A stretch of DNA of 64,000 nt from SVFI01 sp045588655 (GTDB lineage: Bacteria; Bacillota; Clostridia; Lachnospirales; Lachnospiraceae). The translations under genes were made by a program, and so were the position numbers. How positions within the stretch are numbered: position 1 is the first letter of the stretch; every line of letters starts with the position of its first letter. Positions 54,299-62,787 of this stretch are shown piece by piece. Location of the stretch: the NCBI GenBank assembly GCA_045588655.1, contig JAZNEP010000021.1, positions 15,307 through 79,306 on the forward strand, given 5' to 3'. The notes beneath the pieces were generated by a model. It was given only the letters and a program-made list of their open reading frames with translations. It made no database searches and was not told where the DNA came from.

Positions 54299-56689
54299 AT
54301 GTTAAACGTAATTAAGAGGGATGGTACGACAGCAGAATTTGATTTAAAGAGAATCAATGATGCGATTATGAAAGCGTTTGTTGCAACAGATATGCAGTAT
54401 ACCAATGATATTGTGGATCTGCTTGCACTTCGTGTGACTGCAGATTTTCAAGGGAAGGTAAAAGAGGACAGTGTTCACATTGAAGATGTGCAGGATAGTG
54501 TGGAGAGAGTGCTTGAGCAGACCGGATATGCAGAGGTGGCAAAAGCATATATTCTCTACAGAAAACAGAGAGAAAAATTACGTACGATGAAATCTACGAT
54601 TCTTGATTATAAAGATGTGGTAAACGGATACGTAAAAGTAGAGGATTGGCGTGTAAAAGAAAACTCAACCGTTACCTATTCTGTGGGAGGATTGATTCTG
54701 AGTAATTCCGGTGCTGTAACTGCCAATTATTGGTTGTCCGAGATATATGATGAGGAGATAGCCACGGCACACCGCAACGCGGACATTCATATTCATGATC
54801 TTTCTATGCTGACAGGATATTGTGCCGGATGGAGTTTGAAGCAGCTAATAAAAGAAGGATTGGGTGGAATCACCGGTAAGATTACGTCTGCCCCGGCCGC
54901 ACACCTTTCTGTGCTTTGTAACCAAATGGTGAATTTTTTGGGAATCATGCAAAATGAATGGGCAGGAGCACAGGCATTTTCTTCTTTTGATACCTATTTA
55001 GCACCGTTTGTAAAGGTGGACAATCTTACCTATGCAGAAGTAAAAAAGTGTATTGAAGCGTTTATCTATGGTGTCAATACACCGAGCCGCTGGGGTACAC
55101 AGGCTCCATTTTCTAACGTGACACTTGACTGGACAGTACCGGATGATCTTGCTGAACTTCCGGCGATTGTGGGCGGAAAGGAAATGGACTTTAAATACAA
55201 AGATTGCAAAAAAGAAATGGACATGATCAACAAGGCATTTATTGAAACAATGATTGAAGGAGATGCCAACGGTCGTGGATTCCAGTATCCGATTCCGACC
55301 TATTCGATCACTAGAGATTTTGATTGGTCGGATACAGAAAATAATAGATTGTTATTCGAAATGACCGCAAAATACGGGACACCGTATTTTTCAAACTATA
55401 TCAATTCAGACATGGAACCATCAGATGTTCGTTCCATGTGCTGTCGTCTCCGCCTTGATTTGAGAGAGCTGCGCAAAAAGACGGGTGGATTCTTTGGAGC
55501 AGGTGAAAGTACGGGAAGTATCGGTGTTGTTACAATCAATATGCCGCGTATCGCGTATTTGTCATCGAGCAAAGATGATTTTTATCGTCGCCTTAATAAG
55601 ATGATGGATATTGCAGCCAGATCCTTAAAAATCAAGCGTGGTGTTATTTCAAAGCTTTTGGATGAGGGATTATATCCATATACGAAGCGTTACCTTGGAC
55701 AGTTTGACAGTCATTTTTCGACAATCGGACTGCTTGGTATGAATGAAGTTGGACTAAATGCAAATTGGATTCGTGCAGATTTGACAGAGAAAAAAACACA
55801 GGATTTTACAAAAGAAGTGTTGAATCATATGCGTAACAGACTGTCAGATTATCAAGAAATGTATGGCGACTTATACAATTTGGAGGCTACACCTGCAGAG
55901 AGTACATCTTATCGTCTTGCAAAGCACGATCGAAAGAGATGGCCTGGTATCAAGACGGCAGGAGGTGTAGGTGATACGCCGTATTACACCAATTCCTCGC
56001 ATCTTCCAGTGGATTATACAACCGATATCTTCGATGCGCTCGACATACAGGATGAGTTACAGACACTGTATACTTCCGGTACGGTATTCCATGGATTTAT
56101 CGGTGAAAAACTTCCGGATTGGAAAGCGGCAGCAAATCTGGTTAAAACGATTGCTGACAATTATAAATTGCCGTATTATACATTGTCACCGACGTACTCC
56201 ATCTGTAAGGAACATGGTTATCTGGCTGGAGAAGTCAAGGTTTGTCCGCATTGCGGAAAACGTACAGAAGTCTATAGCCGTATCACAGGATATTACAGAC
56301 CGGTTCAGAACTGGAATGACGGAAAATTACAGGAATACCAAAATCGTACCGAATACAACATTGCAGCATCTACTTTAAAAAAACCGGTTGCTAGTGTGGT
56401 AAAGTTGTCAGGATATGATCAAGAAGTGACGGTTTCAGTCGGTGTTCCGGAAAATATAAAATATCTGTTTACAACAAAAACGTGTCCAAATTGTAAGCTT
56501 GCGAAAGAGTATCTCAAGGACGTGGCATACGTTCCGATTGATGCGGAGGAAAATATGGAGTTGGCTATGCGGTATGGTGTTATGCAGGCACCGACACTTG
56601 TGGTGGTAGACGGCGATTCATACAAGAAGTATGTGAATGTCTCCAACATAAAGAAGTACACAGATAATTTGGTTCACGAGATGGTATAG
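54299..56689 (+). CDS. nrdD: Anaerobic (class III) ribonucleoside-triphosphate reductase fused to a redoxin domain
   Basis: 796 residues. An ATP-cone allosteric domain (about 1-95) precedes the glycyl-radical barrel. Zinc-site Cys pairs include CPHC at 649-652, followed by the glycyl-radical loop YSRITGYYRPV with Gly664. Residues about 715-796 add a glutaredoxin/thioredoxin-like domain with CPNC at 729-732 and the cis-Pro APTLVVV. It reduces NTPs to dNTPs without oxygen; the fused redoxin probably supplies electrons in place of formate, as proposed for the NrdD2 type. The activase gene nrdG is not nearby. NrdR boxes precede the promoter. Confidence 0.94.
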   Translation: MLNVIKRDGTTAEFDLKRINDAIMKAFVATDMQYTNDIVDLLALRVTADFQGKVKEDSVHIEDVQDSVERVLEQTGYAEVAKAYILYRKQREKLRTMKSTILDYKDVVNGYVKVEDWRVKENSTVTYSVGGLILSNSGAVTANYWLSEIYDEEIATAHRNADIHIHDLSMLTGYCAGWSLKQLIKEGLGGITGKITSAPAAHLSVLCNQMVNFLGIMQNEWAGAQAFSSFDTYLAPFVKVDNLTYAEVKKCIEAFIYGVNTPSRWGTQAPFSNVTLDWTVPDDLAELPAIVGGKEMDFKYKDCKKEMDMINKAFIETMIEGDANGRGFQYPIPTYSITRDFDWSDTENNRLLFEMTAKYGTPYFSNYINSDMEPSDVRSMCCRLRLDLRELRKKTGGFFGAGESTGSIGVVTINMPRIAYLSSSKDDFYRRLNKMMDIAARSLKIKRGVISKLLDEGLYPYTKRYLGQFDSHFSTIGLLGMNEVGLNANWIRADLTEKKTQDFTKEVLNHMRNRLSDYQEMYGDLYNLEATPAESTSYRLAKHDRKRWPGIKTAGGVGDTPYYTNSSHLPVDYTTDIFDALDIQDELQTLYTSGTVFHGFIGEKLPDWKAAANLVKTIADNYKLPYYTLSPTYSICKEHGYLAGEVKVCPHCGKRTEVYSRITGYYRPVQNWNDGKLQEYQNRTEYNIAASTLKKPVASVVKLSGYDQEVTVSVGVPENIKYLFTTKTCPNCKLAKEYLKDVAYVPIDAEENMELAMRYGVMQAPTLVVVDGDSYKKYVNVSNIKKYTDNLVHEMV

Positions 56690-56698
56690 GTGATAGTG

Positions 56699-57115
56699 AT
56701 GCATGATTTATTTATTAAGGTAAAAGGCATAATTAAGCACGATGACAGATATCTTGTGCTGAAACATTGGCTGGATGATAGAATCGTGGATCCTTATGTA
56801 TGGGAATTTGTAGACTGTGAGCTTGAGAAAGGAGAAACACCGGATCAGGCGGTGCTACGAGGGATTCATGAAGCTGTTGGTGTACATGGAGAGATACTCA
56901 AACCATTATATTCATGGACGCAGATGATAGGAGACATTCAGTGTGTCGGACTGGCATATCTTTGCCAGCTTTGCGAGGATGAGGGGTCAATTACGCTCAG
57001 TGAAGAGTATTGCGGGTTTGAATGGATTACGCAGGAGGAATTCTCTTCTTACATTAATAATCCGAATGTACTAAAGGATATAAAAAATAAGTTAGGAGAT
57101 ATCTCAAATGATTAA
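56699..57115 (+). CDS. Divergent NUDIX-fold protein
   Basis: 138 residues from the ATG at 56699 with AGGTGA 5 nt upstream (GTG at 56690 is an alternative). The NUDIX box region reads LEKGETPDQAVLRGIHEAVGV; compared with GE...AA.RE..EE.G, the first metal-binding Glu of REUXEE is Gly and the last is Ala. Hydrolysis is therefore doubtful, and a nucleotide- or effector-binding role is possible. It sits between nrdD (no gap) and pyrF (8-bp overlap), both nucleotide genes, which hints at a nucleotide-related role (inference). Confidence 0.8.
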   Translation: MHDLFIKVKGIIKHDDRYLVLKHWLDDRIVDPYVWEFVDCELEKGETPDQAVLRGIHEAVGVHGEILKPLYSWTQMIGDIQCVGLAYLCQLCEDEGSITLSEEYCGFEWITQEEFSSYINNPNVLKDIKNKLGDISND

Positions 57116-58037
57116 CAAATTAGTAGAATCGATTAAAAAAACCAATGCTCCGATTGTGGTAGGACTTGATCCTATGATGAAATTTATTCCGGAGCACATT
57201 AAGAAAAAGGCATTTGCGGAGTACGGAGAGACGTTAGATGGCGCAGCAGAAGCCATTTGGCAGTACAACAAAGGTATCATCGATGCAGTCTATGATCTGA
57301 TTCCGGCAGTAAAGCCACAGATTGCCATGTATGAGCAGTTTGGGATTCCGGGATTGGTTGTGTTTAAGAAAACGGTAGATTACTGTAAAAGCAAAGGGCT
57401 TGTAGTCATCGGAGATGTGAAACGTGGTGATATCGGTTCTACATCAGAAGCATATGCGGTAGGTCATCTTGGAAAAGTTCAGGTGGGAAATAATGAGTTT
57501 TATGGATTTGACGAGGATTTTATTACCATCAATCCGTATATGGGTGCAGATAGTGTACTTCCTTTCTTAAAAGTTTGTAAAGAAGAAAAAAAGGGTATTA
57601 TCATTTTGGTAAAAACATCGAATCCGAGTAGCGGTGATTTTCAGGATCGTTGCATCGATGGAAGACCGTTGTATGAACATGTAGGAGAAAAAGTAGCTGA
57701 GTGGGGAGCTGAATTTATGGGAGATTCTTACAGCTACGTAGGAGCGGTAGTGGGTGCTACCTATCCGGAACAGGGAAAAATTCTTCGTAAAATTATGCCA
57801 AACACGATGATTCTTGTGCCTGGTTACGGTGCGCAGGGTGGCAAAGGAAAAGATTTGGCCCATTTCTTTAATAAGGACGGACTTGGTGCAATTGTAAACT
57901 CTTCAAGAGGAATCATCGCAGCCTATCAAAGTGATGTTTACAAAGATCGATTTGCACCGGAAAATTATGCAGATGCATCGAGGGCAGCAGTGCTTGATAT
58001 GATTGATGATATCGCAGGTGCACTTGCAACAAAATAA
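57108..58037 (+). CDS. pyrF: Orotidine 5'-phosphate decarboxylase, type 2
   Basis: 309 residues of the longer OMP decarboxylase subfamily. The catalytic Asp/Lys motif is VIGDVKRGDIGST (about 100-112), with NPYMGADSVLPF and the phosphate loop near the C terminus (VNSSRGI). It makes UMP from OMP. Other pyr genes are absent from this window; its neighbours upstream are nrdD and a NUDIX-like gene. RBS ttaggag lies in the upstream gene. Confidence 0.95.
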   Translation: MINKLVESIKKTNAPIVVGLDPMMKFIPEHIKKKAFAEYGETLDGAAEAIWQYNKGIIDAVYDLIPAVKPQIAMYEQFGIPGLVVFKKTVDYCKSKGLVVIGDVKRGDIGSTSEAYAVGHLGKVQVGNNEFYGFDEDFITINPYMGADSVLPFLKVCKEEKKGIIILVKTSNPSSGDFQDRCIDGRPLYEHVGEKVAEWGAEFMGDSYSYVGAVVGATYPEQGKILRKIMPNTMILVPGYGAQGGKGKDLAHFFNKDGLGAIVNSSRGIIAAYQSDVYKDRFAPENYADASRAAVLDMIDDIAGALATK

Positions 58038-58148
58038 AAGACAAACAGGAATTTATTGAACCCAATTTCGGTAGAAAATGGAAATGCTCATAAGCTGTTA
58101 TAAATTGTTATGTATTTTGGTCTGGGCGAAGGCTTTTTGGACCATCGT

Positions 58149-58175
58149 AGGCGGGAAGAGTTCCCGCCTTTATTT
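58149..58175 (+). terminator. Intrinsic terminator after pyrF
   Basis: 9-bp stem AGGCGGGAA/TTCCCGCCT with a GAG loop and a T-rich tail, about 110 nt after the stop. Confidence 0.85.
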
Positions 58176-58213
58176 ATAAAAATGGCGATTTTGAAACACA
58201 TAGTTTTCATAAC

Positions 58214-58242
58214 GTGACAATTCAGTATTCCAAATGTATAGT
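58214..58242 (+). promoter_or_regulatory. Promoter of Big_14-like lipoprotein gene
   Basis: GTGACA (58214-58219), 17-nt spacer, extended -10 TG-TATAGT (58237-58242). Confidence 0.6.
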
Positions 58243-58319
58243 TTAGCAAAAAGAACTTAAAAAGCTTCTTGATGTGTGTTAAGAAATGAACATAATAATT
58301 GTCAAGAAGGAGAATTGAT

Positions 58320-59102
58320 ATGAAAAAGTACGTTATGTTAACTGTGGTATGGGTGTTTTTAATGATGCTAGTCGGATGTAATCAAAAATCAGAAGGGGAA
58401 ATAAAAGAACCTGAAACATATCGCTTCGAAGCCGTTGTTCTCGAAGTAAAGGATGTTTCTGTTATGGTTTGCCCGCAGGAAGGTTCGAATGAGTTAAACT
58501 GCGCGGACAAGATATCCGTAAATCTTGGGAACATGGAAGTTCCATTTGACCTGATGGAAGGCCAGACGATTGCGATTGAATATGATGGCCTGATTGCCGA
58601 AAGTGACCCGGCGCAGATTATTGGAGCAACCGGAATTGAGTTGGTTACGGAGGCGAAGACTGAGGAGGTGGCTAAGGCTGAGGAGAAGGCAGAAACGTCG
58701 TCGATTACAGGTAGGTATATCTATTTAGACAACCCTCAGGAAGCGTGGGGAATTGAACTACAAGCTGAAAATGTCACATCGAAAGGATTGACCATTGTGT
58801 GCCACCAGTCCGGCGGAGCAGATATAGGAGAACTGAATATAGGTAGTTTTTATACCATTCAGCTGTTGATGGAAACTGAGTATGTGGATATCGGGTTTAT
58901 TCCGTCAGACAGCGTTGTTGCTGATCCAGAGGAGTCATGGACTATTAATGAAGAAGCTACCACTACCTTGGATGTGAATTGGGAGGGGATGTACGGAGAA
59001 TTGCCACCCGGAAAATATCGCATCGGTAAACTAATTACGAATTTCAAAGAAACCGGGGAGCATGAGCAAGCAGTAATGTATGTGTGCTTTGAAGTGAAGT
59101 AG
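58320..59102 (+). CDS. Lipoprotein with Ig-like (Big_14-type) C-terminal domain
   Basis: 260 residues from the ATG at 58320 (RBS aagaagga); an upstream in-frame TTG is rejected. A lipoprotein signal peptide ends at LVGC (Cys21). Residues about 30-115 resemble a small OB-like DUF3221 domain. After a Glu/Lys/Ala linker, the C-terminal ~120 residues end in WEGMYGELPPGKYRIGKLI, typical of the Ig-like domain found in Firmicute lipoproteins. Function unknown; it is surface-exposed. Confidence 0.82.
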   Translation: MKKYVMLTVVWVFLMMLVGCNQKSEGEIKEPETYRFEAVVLEVKDVSVMVCPQEGSNELNCADKISVNLGNMEVPFDLMEGQTIAIEYDGLIAESDPAQIIGATGIELVTEAKTEEVAKAEEKAETSSITGRYIYLDNPQEAWGIELQAENVTSKGLTIVCHQSGGADIGELNIGSFYTIQLLMETEYVDIGFIPSDSVVADPEESWTINEEATTTLDVNWEGMYGELPPGKYRIGKLITNFKETGEHEQAVMYVCFEVK

Positions 59103-59216
59103 AATAGAAAAAGGTGCTATTTATATAGCACAATTCGAACAAAAGTCTTGCATTGAGTAATGGAACGGAATTCTGATTTGTTTAGCGATATCAAAAATAT
59201 ATAGGAGAAGTAGAAG

Positions 59217-59792
59217 ATGAGTTTACATATTGAGCCTTTTGAGGCTAATGATTCTAAAATTGAAGGACTTAAAATAATTAGTGCAAAAATGTCAACCGAT
59301 GACCGTGGAACTGTTCGAGAATTGTTTCGTGACAGCGTATATTTTGAAGTTCTTCCAAAGACAGTGACAGGATGGAAGCAGATTAACTTAACCAGAACCA
59401 AGAAGGGCGCTGTTCGTGGACTTCATGGCGAGGCAATGTCCAAGCTGGTTACTGTGGCTTATGGCTCTGTTTTCGGTGCATATGTTGATACAAGACCGGA
59501 CAGTAAGACTTTCGGTGCTGTTGAAACTGTACATATAACACCTGGCGTTCAAGTATTTGTTCCCCAGGGCGTATGTAATGGTTTTCAGGCACTGGAAGAT
59601 ACAGAATATCTGTATTTCTTTGACAATGAATGGGCTCCCGGAATGCCCGGTACAGCACTTTGTCCGCTGGATCCTGAACTTGGTATCAAGTGGCCAATCT
59701 CTATTGATACGAGTGATCTTAATCAGATTTCTGAGAAGGATTCTAAGGCACCAACTTTTAAGGAACTTCGTAAGATTTGGGGGATGAATTGA
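59217..59792 (+). CDS. rmlC: dTDP-4-dehydrorhamnose 3,5-epimerase-like protein
   Basis: 191 residues of the RmlC cupin family: LTRTKKGAVRGLHGE (catalytic-region His), AYVDTRPDSKTFGAV, VFVPQGVCNGFQALED (second His position is Cys/Asn here) and the C-terminal PELGIKWPI. The family converts dTDP-4-keto-6-deoxyhexoses. The canonical VPxGFAHGF motif reads VPQGVCNGF, so catalysis may differ. No rmlA, rmlB or rmlD is nearby. Its last 125 bp recur at 63059-63183. RBS is taggaga. Confidence 0.85.
   Translation: MSLHIEPFEANDSKIEGLKIISAKMSTDDRGTVRELFRDSVYFEVLPKTVTGWKQINLTRTKKGAVRGLHGEAMSKLVTVAYGSVFGAYVDTRPDSKTFGAVETVHITPGVQVFVPQGVCNGFQALEDTEYLYFFDNEWAPGMPGTALCPLDPELGIKWPISIDTSDLNQISEKDSKAPTFKELRKIWGMN
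59666..59790 (+). repeat. Direct repeat, copy 1 (3' end of rmlC)
   Basis: 125 bp nearly identical to 63059-63183 (about five mismatches), same orientation, offset 3393 bp. It encodes the last ~40 residues of the epimerase. Confidence 0.93.
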
Positions 59793-59933
59793 ATGAATTA
59801 TATTTTTCGAGAGACGCATGTATAGGGAAGTACATGAAGGAGATATATGACAAAATTGGTACTCCGAGTAAACACATCCAATTAGTATTTGAGAATGAAG
59901 TCTGTACAGAAGTGCGGAGGATTAGAATTTATT

Positions 59934-60881
59934 ATGACAAACAACATGAAAAAGAACATTTACAGGATAACACTAATATTAATGGTCGGTCTTTGCAGTG
60001 GCTGTGGAAAAGAGACAATAGAAAGGAATGAACTGAGAACGGAAAGCTTATCTGTTCAAGCTGAAGAACAGGCCGATGCTGTAAGTGGCGAAAGTGTTGA
60101 TATCAAATTGAGTGATATACCCCAAATGGATTTCGCTTATGATTATTCTGAGGATATCAAGGCGGATGTTGATTATGTGGTATCAGGTTCAGAGTCCTTG
60201 CAAAAGGAAGTGGCGAACATTGAAAAGATTATCCAAAAGTATACTCCGTTAGCAGAGGTGGCTCAATCTCAAGGAGAGATGAACATATCATCCAGATGGT
60301 TTTTCGTAATATGGGATACAGAATTAAATGCTCTTTGGAGCAGATTTAGTAATTCTGCAGACCAGAAGACAAAGGAGAAAGTTCTTGAAGAACAGAGAAA
60401 TTGGATAGCTATGAAGGAAGAAGTGACATTGCTGAGCCTTGGAGATAGTGAAGAAAATGGGAGCATATATCCGCTCCTTCAGAATTCTTTTTTGGAGGAG
60501 ATTACCAAGAATAGAGCTTATGTTCTTGCAAATGAGTTGGCAGAGATAAAGGGTGAATCTTTTGTCATGCCTGAAAGATCAGAAAAGTACGGCTTTTTTG
60601 TAGACAATCAGGGAACTGGTAGCGTATACAGCTTTTTGAACACTCGATCGGGATGGGAAGGAGAGGAGGAAGCAATTATCTCCATTTACAGACAGGGAGA
60701 AACAGAGGGAACTTTTGTTGACAATGGAAACGGAGAACTGGATTTCACTTCTGAGGATGGAAGCGTAAAAGGAATCATCATAATTAACGGATGGGATGGT
60801 GCAAGTTTCAAAGTTACTGAGACATCGGGAACATCTGCTTTCTCTGTAGGCGAAGAATTTTATTTTCCTTTTGCATTTTGA
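59934..60881 (+). CDS. Lipoprotein with LprI-like (DUF1311) domain
   Basis: 315 residues from the ATG at 59934, with GGAGG 13 nt upstream; the frame is open to 59889. The signal peptide ends at the lipobox CSGC. The segment VLEEQRNWIAMKEEV (about residue 148-162) and the following RAYVLANELAEI match the LprI/DUF1311 helical domain, some members of which inhibit lysozyme. The C-terminal ~100 residues are beta-rich and unassigned. The natural ligand is unknown. Confidence 0.78.
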   Translation: MTNNMKKNIYRITLILMVGLCSGCGKETIERNELRTESLSVQAEEQADAVSGESVDIKLSDIPQMDFAYDYSEDIKADVDYVVSGSESLQKEVANIEKIIQKYTPLAEVAQSQGEMNISSRWFFVIWDTELNALWSRFSNSADQKTKEKVLEEQRNWIAMKEEVTLLSLGDSEENGSIYPLLQNSFLEEITKNRAYVLANELAEIKGESFVMPERSEKYGFFVDNQGTGSVYSFLNTRSGWEGEEEAIISIYRQGETEGTFVDNGNGELDFTSEDGSVKGIIIINGWDGASFKVTETSGTSAFSVGEEFYFPFAF

Positions 60882-61298
60882 TAAATACGAAGAGTATGAC
60901 CAAATTTCAATTGGTAAAACAGATAGATAAAGGATATATGAATTGAATATCTTACATATAGACGAATAAGTTTCGTTCGAAAAATTACACGACATGTAAG
61001 AAAAATGGTTCTATAAATCAAAACAATTTAATATATTATAAAAACCGTTGAAGCAGAGATAACGGCAATGATGCCTTTACATATAGCCTGTGTTAGTGAG
61101 AGTCAGGTGAGAAACAAGTTGTCAAATGGACCGCTGAGGGCGCAGTCAAAAGTGAGTATATGCACCTAGTATTCTGCGACGTGTGTACTTTTTGTTTAAG
61201 TATCGTATTCGTCCTTGACAGATTTTAGCATTCTGTCAAGGGCGTTTTTTATACTTCTTTGGCAGGGAAAATTATTGAGTTATCGGGAGGCGTAAAGC
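60882..61298 (+). other. Gene-free stretch: structured leader candidate upstream of trpB
   Basis: No plausible gene. From about 61055 the sequence can form several local stems: GGCA-ATGA-TGCC (61062-61075), CCTG/CAGG, ACAAG-TTGT, and CGCAG (61141-61145) with CTGCG (61174-61178), then the terminator at 61210-61250. This looks like an attenuator or riboswitch-type leader. The canonical T-box sequence (TGGNACCGCG) is not present, so I do not call a T-box. Confidence 0.45.
61210..61250 (+). terminator. Strong intrinsic terminator upstream of trpB
   Basis: 13-bp stem CGTCCTTGACAGA/TCTGTCAAGGGCG (one G-T pair), 9-nt loop and six Ts. It lies 330 nt after the preceding gene, too far for simple 3' termination, and 149 nt before the next ORF's main gene. 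Confidence 0.85.
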
Positions 61299-61373
61299 AT
61301 GGTACAGAAATTATGGTGGCGCTTGTGCGCCGGAAAAACATGTGTGGAACTAATAAAAGAATATAAAAACTAA
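61299..61373 (+). CDS. Candidate Trp-codon leader peptide upstream of trpB
   Basis: A 24-residue ORF with RBS GGGAGG 8 nt before the ATG. It contains tandem Trp codons (TGG TGG at 61314-61319) in KLWWRLCAGK and two Cys. The Trp codons begin a stable stem GGCGC-TTGT-GCGCC (61318-61331). Its stop lies 25 nt before the trpB start. Two adjacent Trp codons in such a short ORF directly before a Trp synthesis gene suggest sensing of charged tRNA-Trp by ribosome stalling. No terminator follows it, so control would have to act on trpB translation or on the upstream terminator. Confidence 0.5.
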   Translation: MVQKLWWRLCAGKTCVELIKEYKN

Positions 61374-61398
61374 GATCTTTAATTTGGAGGATAATACT

Positions 61399-62619
61399 AT
61401 GATGTATAATAATATTGATTTTGATACCTACTTTAAAAACTACCCGGATGCAAATGGCTATTTTGGTAAATATGGCGGTTCGTATATTCCAGCAGAATTA
61501 CAGACCGCTATGAACGAAATCAGCGAGGCATATCAGACAATTTGCAAGTCCAGAAAGTTTATCAATGAGCTTAGACGTATCCGCAAGGAATTTCAAGGCA
61601 GACCTACACCGATTTCGCATCTGGCGAGACTATCAGATAAGATTGGAACGGGAGTTCAGCTTTATGTAAAACGAGAAGATTTGAACCATACCGGGGCGCA
61701 TAAACTGAACCATTGCATGGGAGAAGTGCTTCTTTCAAAGTATATGGGTAAGAAAAAGGTGATTGCAGAGACCGGAGCAGGTCAGCACGGTGTTGCACTT
61801 GCAACAGCCGCAGCCTATTTCGGGGTGGAATGTGACATCTATATGGGGGCTGTGGATATAAGAAAACAGGCACCTAATGTTGCGAGAATGAAAATACTTG
61901 GAGCTAGAGTCATTGAAGTGACGGATGGATTACAGACACTCAAAGAAGCTGTTGATGCAGCGTTTATGGCATATTGTAAGGAATATAAAGATGCAATCTA
62001 TTGTATTGGTTCTGTTGTGGGTCCACATCCGTTTCCTATGATGGTAAGAGATTTTCAGAGCGTGGTAGGAATCGAGGCAAAAGAACAGTTTTTGGAAATG
62101 ACAGGAGAACTACCGGATGCGGTCGTAGCCTGTGTGGGCGGGGGTTCAAATGCTATGGGATTGTTTTCAGGATTTTTAAATGATCCGGTTGATATTTATG
62201 GTGTGGAACCGCTTGGAAGAGGAACTACACTTGGCGACCATGCAGCAAGCCTTACCTATGGGGAAGAAGGTGTTATGCACGGATTTAACAGTATTATGCT
62301 AAAAGATGAAAAAGGGGAACCGGCACCGGTGTATTCCGTAGCAAGTGGTCTGGATTATCCGTCATCAGGACCGGAACATGCCTTTTTGCATGACCTTGGC
62401 AGAGTCAAATATGATGTAGTAAGTGACGATGAAACGATAGATACTTTCTTTGAGCTTTCAAGGATGGAAGGTATTATTCCGGCAATCGAAAGTTCTCATG
62501 CAGTTGCTTATGGTATGAAATTGGCTAAGCAAATGGGTAAAGGTTCCATTCTGATGAACCTTTCGGGAAGAGGAGATAAGGATATGAATTATATTATTGA
62601 GAAGTATGGAATAAAGTAG
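61399..62619 (+). CDS. trpB: Tryptophan synthase beta chain
   Basis: 406 residues from the ATG at 61399 (RBS TTGGAGG 9 nt upstream). PLP-Lys motif HTGAHKLN (about 89-96) and the PLP phosphate loop GGGSNAMG (about 236-243) are intact, and the N-terminal GYFGKYGGSYIP and late GRGDKDM fit TrpB1. It joins indole and serine to make tryptophan. trpA and the rest of the trp operon are absent here, so this is an isolated copy that may work with a TrpA elsewhere or salvage indole. Confidence 0.95.
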   Translation: MMYNNIDFDTYFKNYPDANGYFGKYGGSYIPAELQTAMNEISEAYQTICKSRKFINELRRIRKEFQGRPTPISHLARLSDKIGTGVQLYVKREDLNHTGAHKLNHCMGEVLLSKYMGKKKVIAETGAGQHGVALATAAAYFGVECDIYMGAVDIRKQAPNVARMKILGARVIEVTDGLQTLKEAVDAAFMAYCKEYKDAIYCIGSVVGPHPFPMMVRDFQSVVGIEAKEQFLEMTGELPDAVVACVGGGSNAMGLFSGFLNDPVDIYGVEPLGRGTTLGDHAASLTYGEEGVMHGFNSIMLKDEKGEPAPVYSVASGLDYPSSGPEHAFLHDLGRVKYDVVSDDETIDTFFELSRMEGIIPAIESSHAVAYGMKLAKQMGKGSILMNLSGRGDKDMNYIIEKYGIK

Positions 62620-62685
62620 ATTTCAGTTCAACGGAGGGCTTCTAAGTGCTAAAAAGACAAAGAAAAAGAGAAAGGAGATATGGGT

Positions 62686-62787
62686 ATGAATGCAAGTGTA
62701 ATGAAACCTAAATTACCATTTGTAGCAAAAAGTGAGTTAAAAAGAACGCCTGCCAGTGCGGATAACAGAAAAATGGTTGAAAAATAA
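62686..62787 (+). CDS. Small ORF of 33 codons, unknown
   Basis: ATG at 62686 preceded by AAAGGAG (8-nt spacing) and encoding a basic, Pro- and Lys-rich peptide (begins MNASVMKPKLPFVAKSELKR). There are no membrane segments or Cys. It sits 66 nt after trpB and before a terminator, so it is probably co-transcribed. It could be a real microprotein or the remnant N terminus of a larger gene. Not recognised. Confidence 0.4.
   Translation: MNASVMKPKLPFVAKSELKRTPASADNRKMVEK

Noticed and set aside
59114..59131. Hairpin GTGCTAT-TTAT-ATAGCAC
   Set aside because: The T run lies on the minus strand and no minus-strand gene ends here, so it is not a convincing terminator.
59777..60031. Plus-strand open frame between rmlC and the DUF1311 lipoprotein
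   Set aside because: It overlaps both genes; the part after 59934 is an out-of-frame copy of the lipoprotein start. A short remnant (59834-59930) may have been coding, but I cannot support it.
61119..61145. T-box riboswitch for trpB
   Set aside because: TGGACCGC resembles part of the T-box and TGG could be a Trp specifier, but the conserved TGGNACCGCG and the standard stem I motifs are not recognisable.
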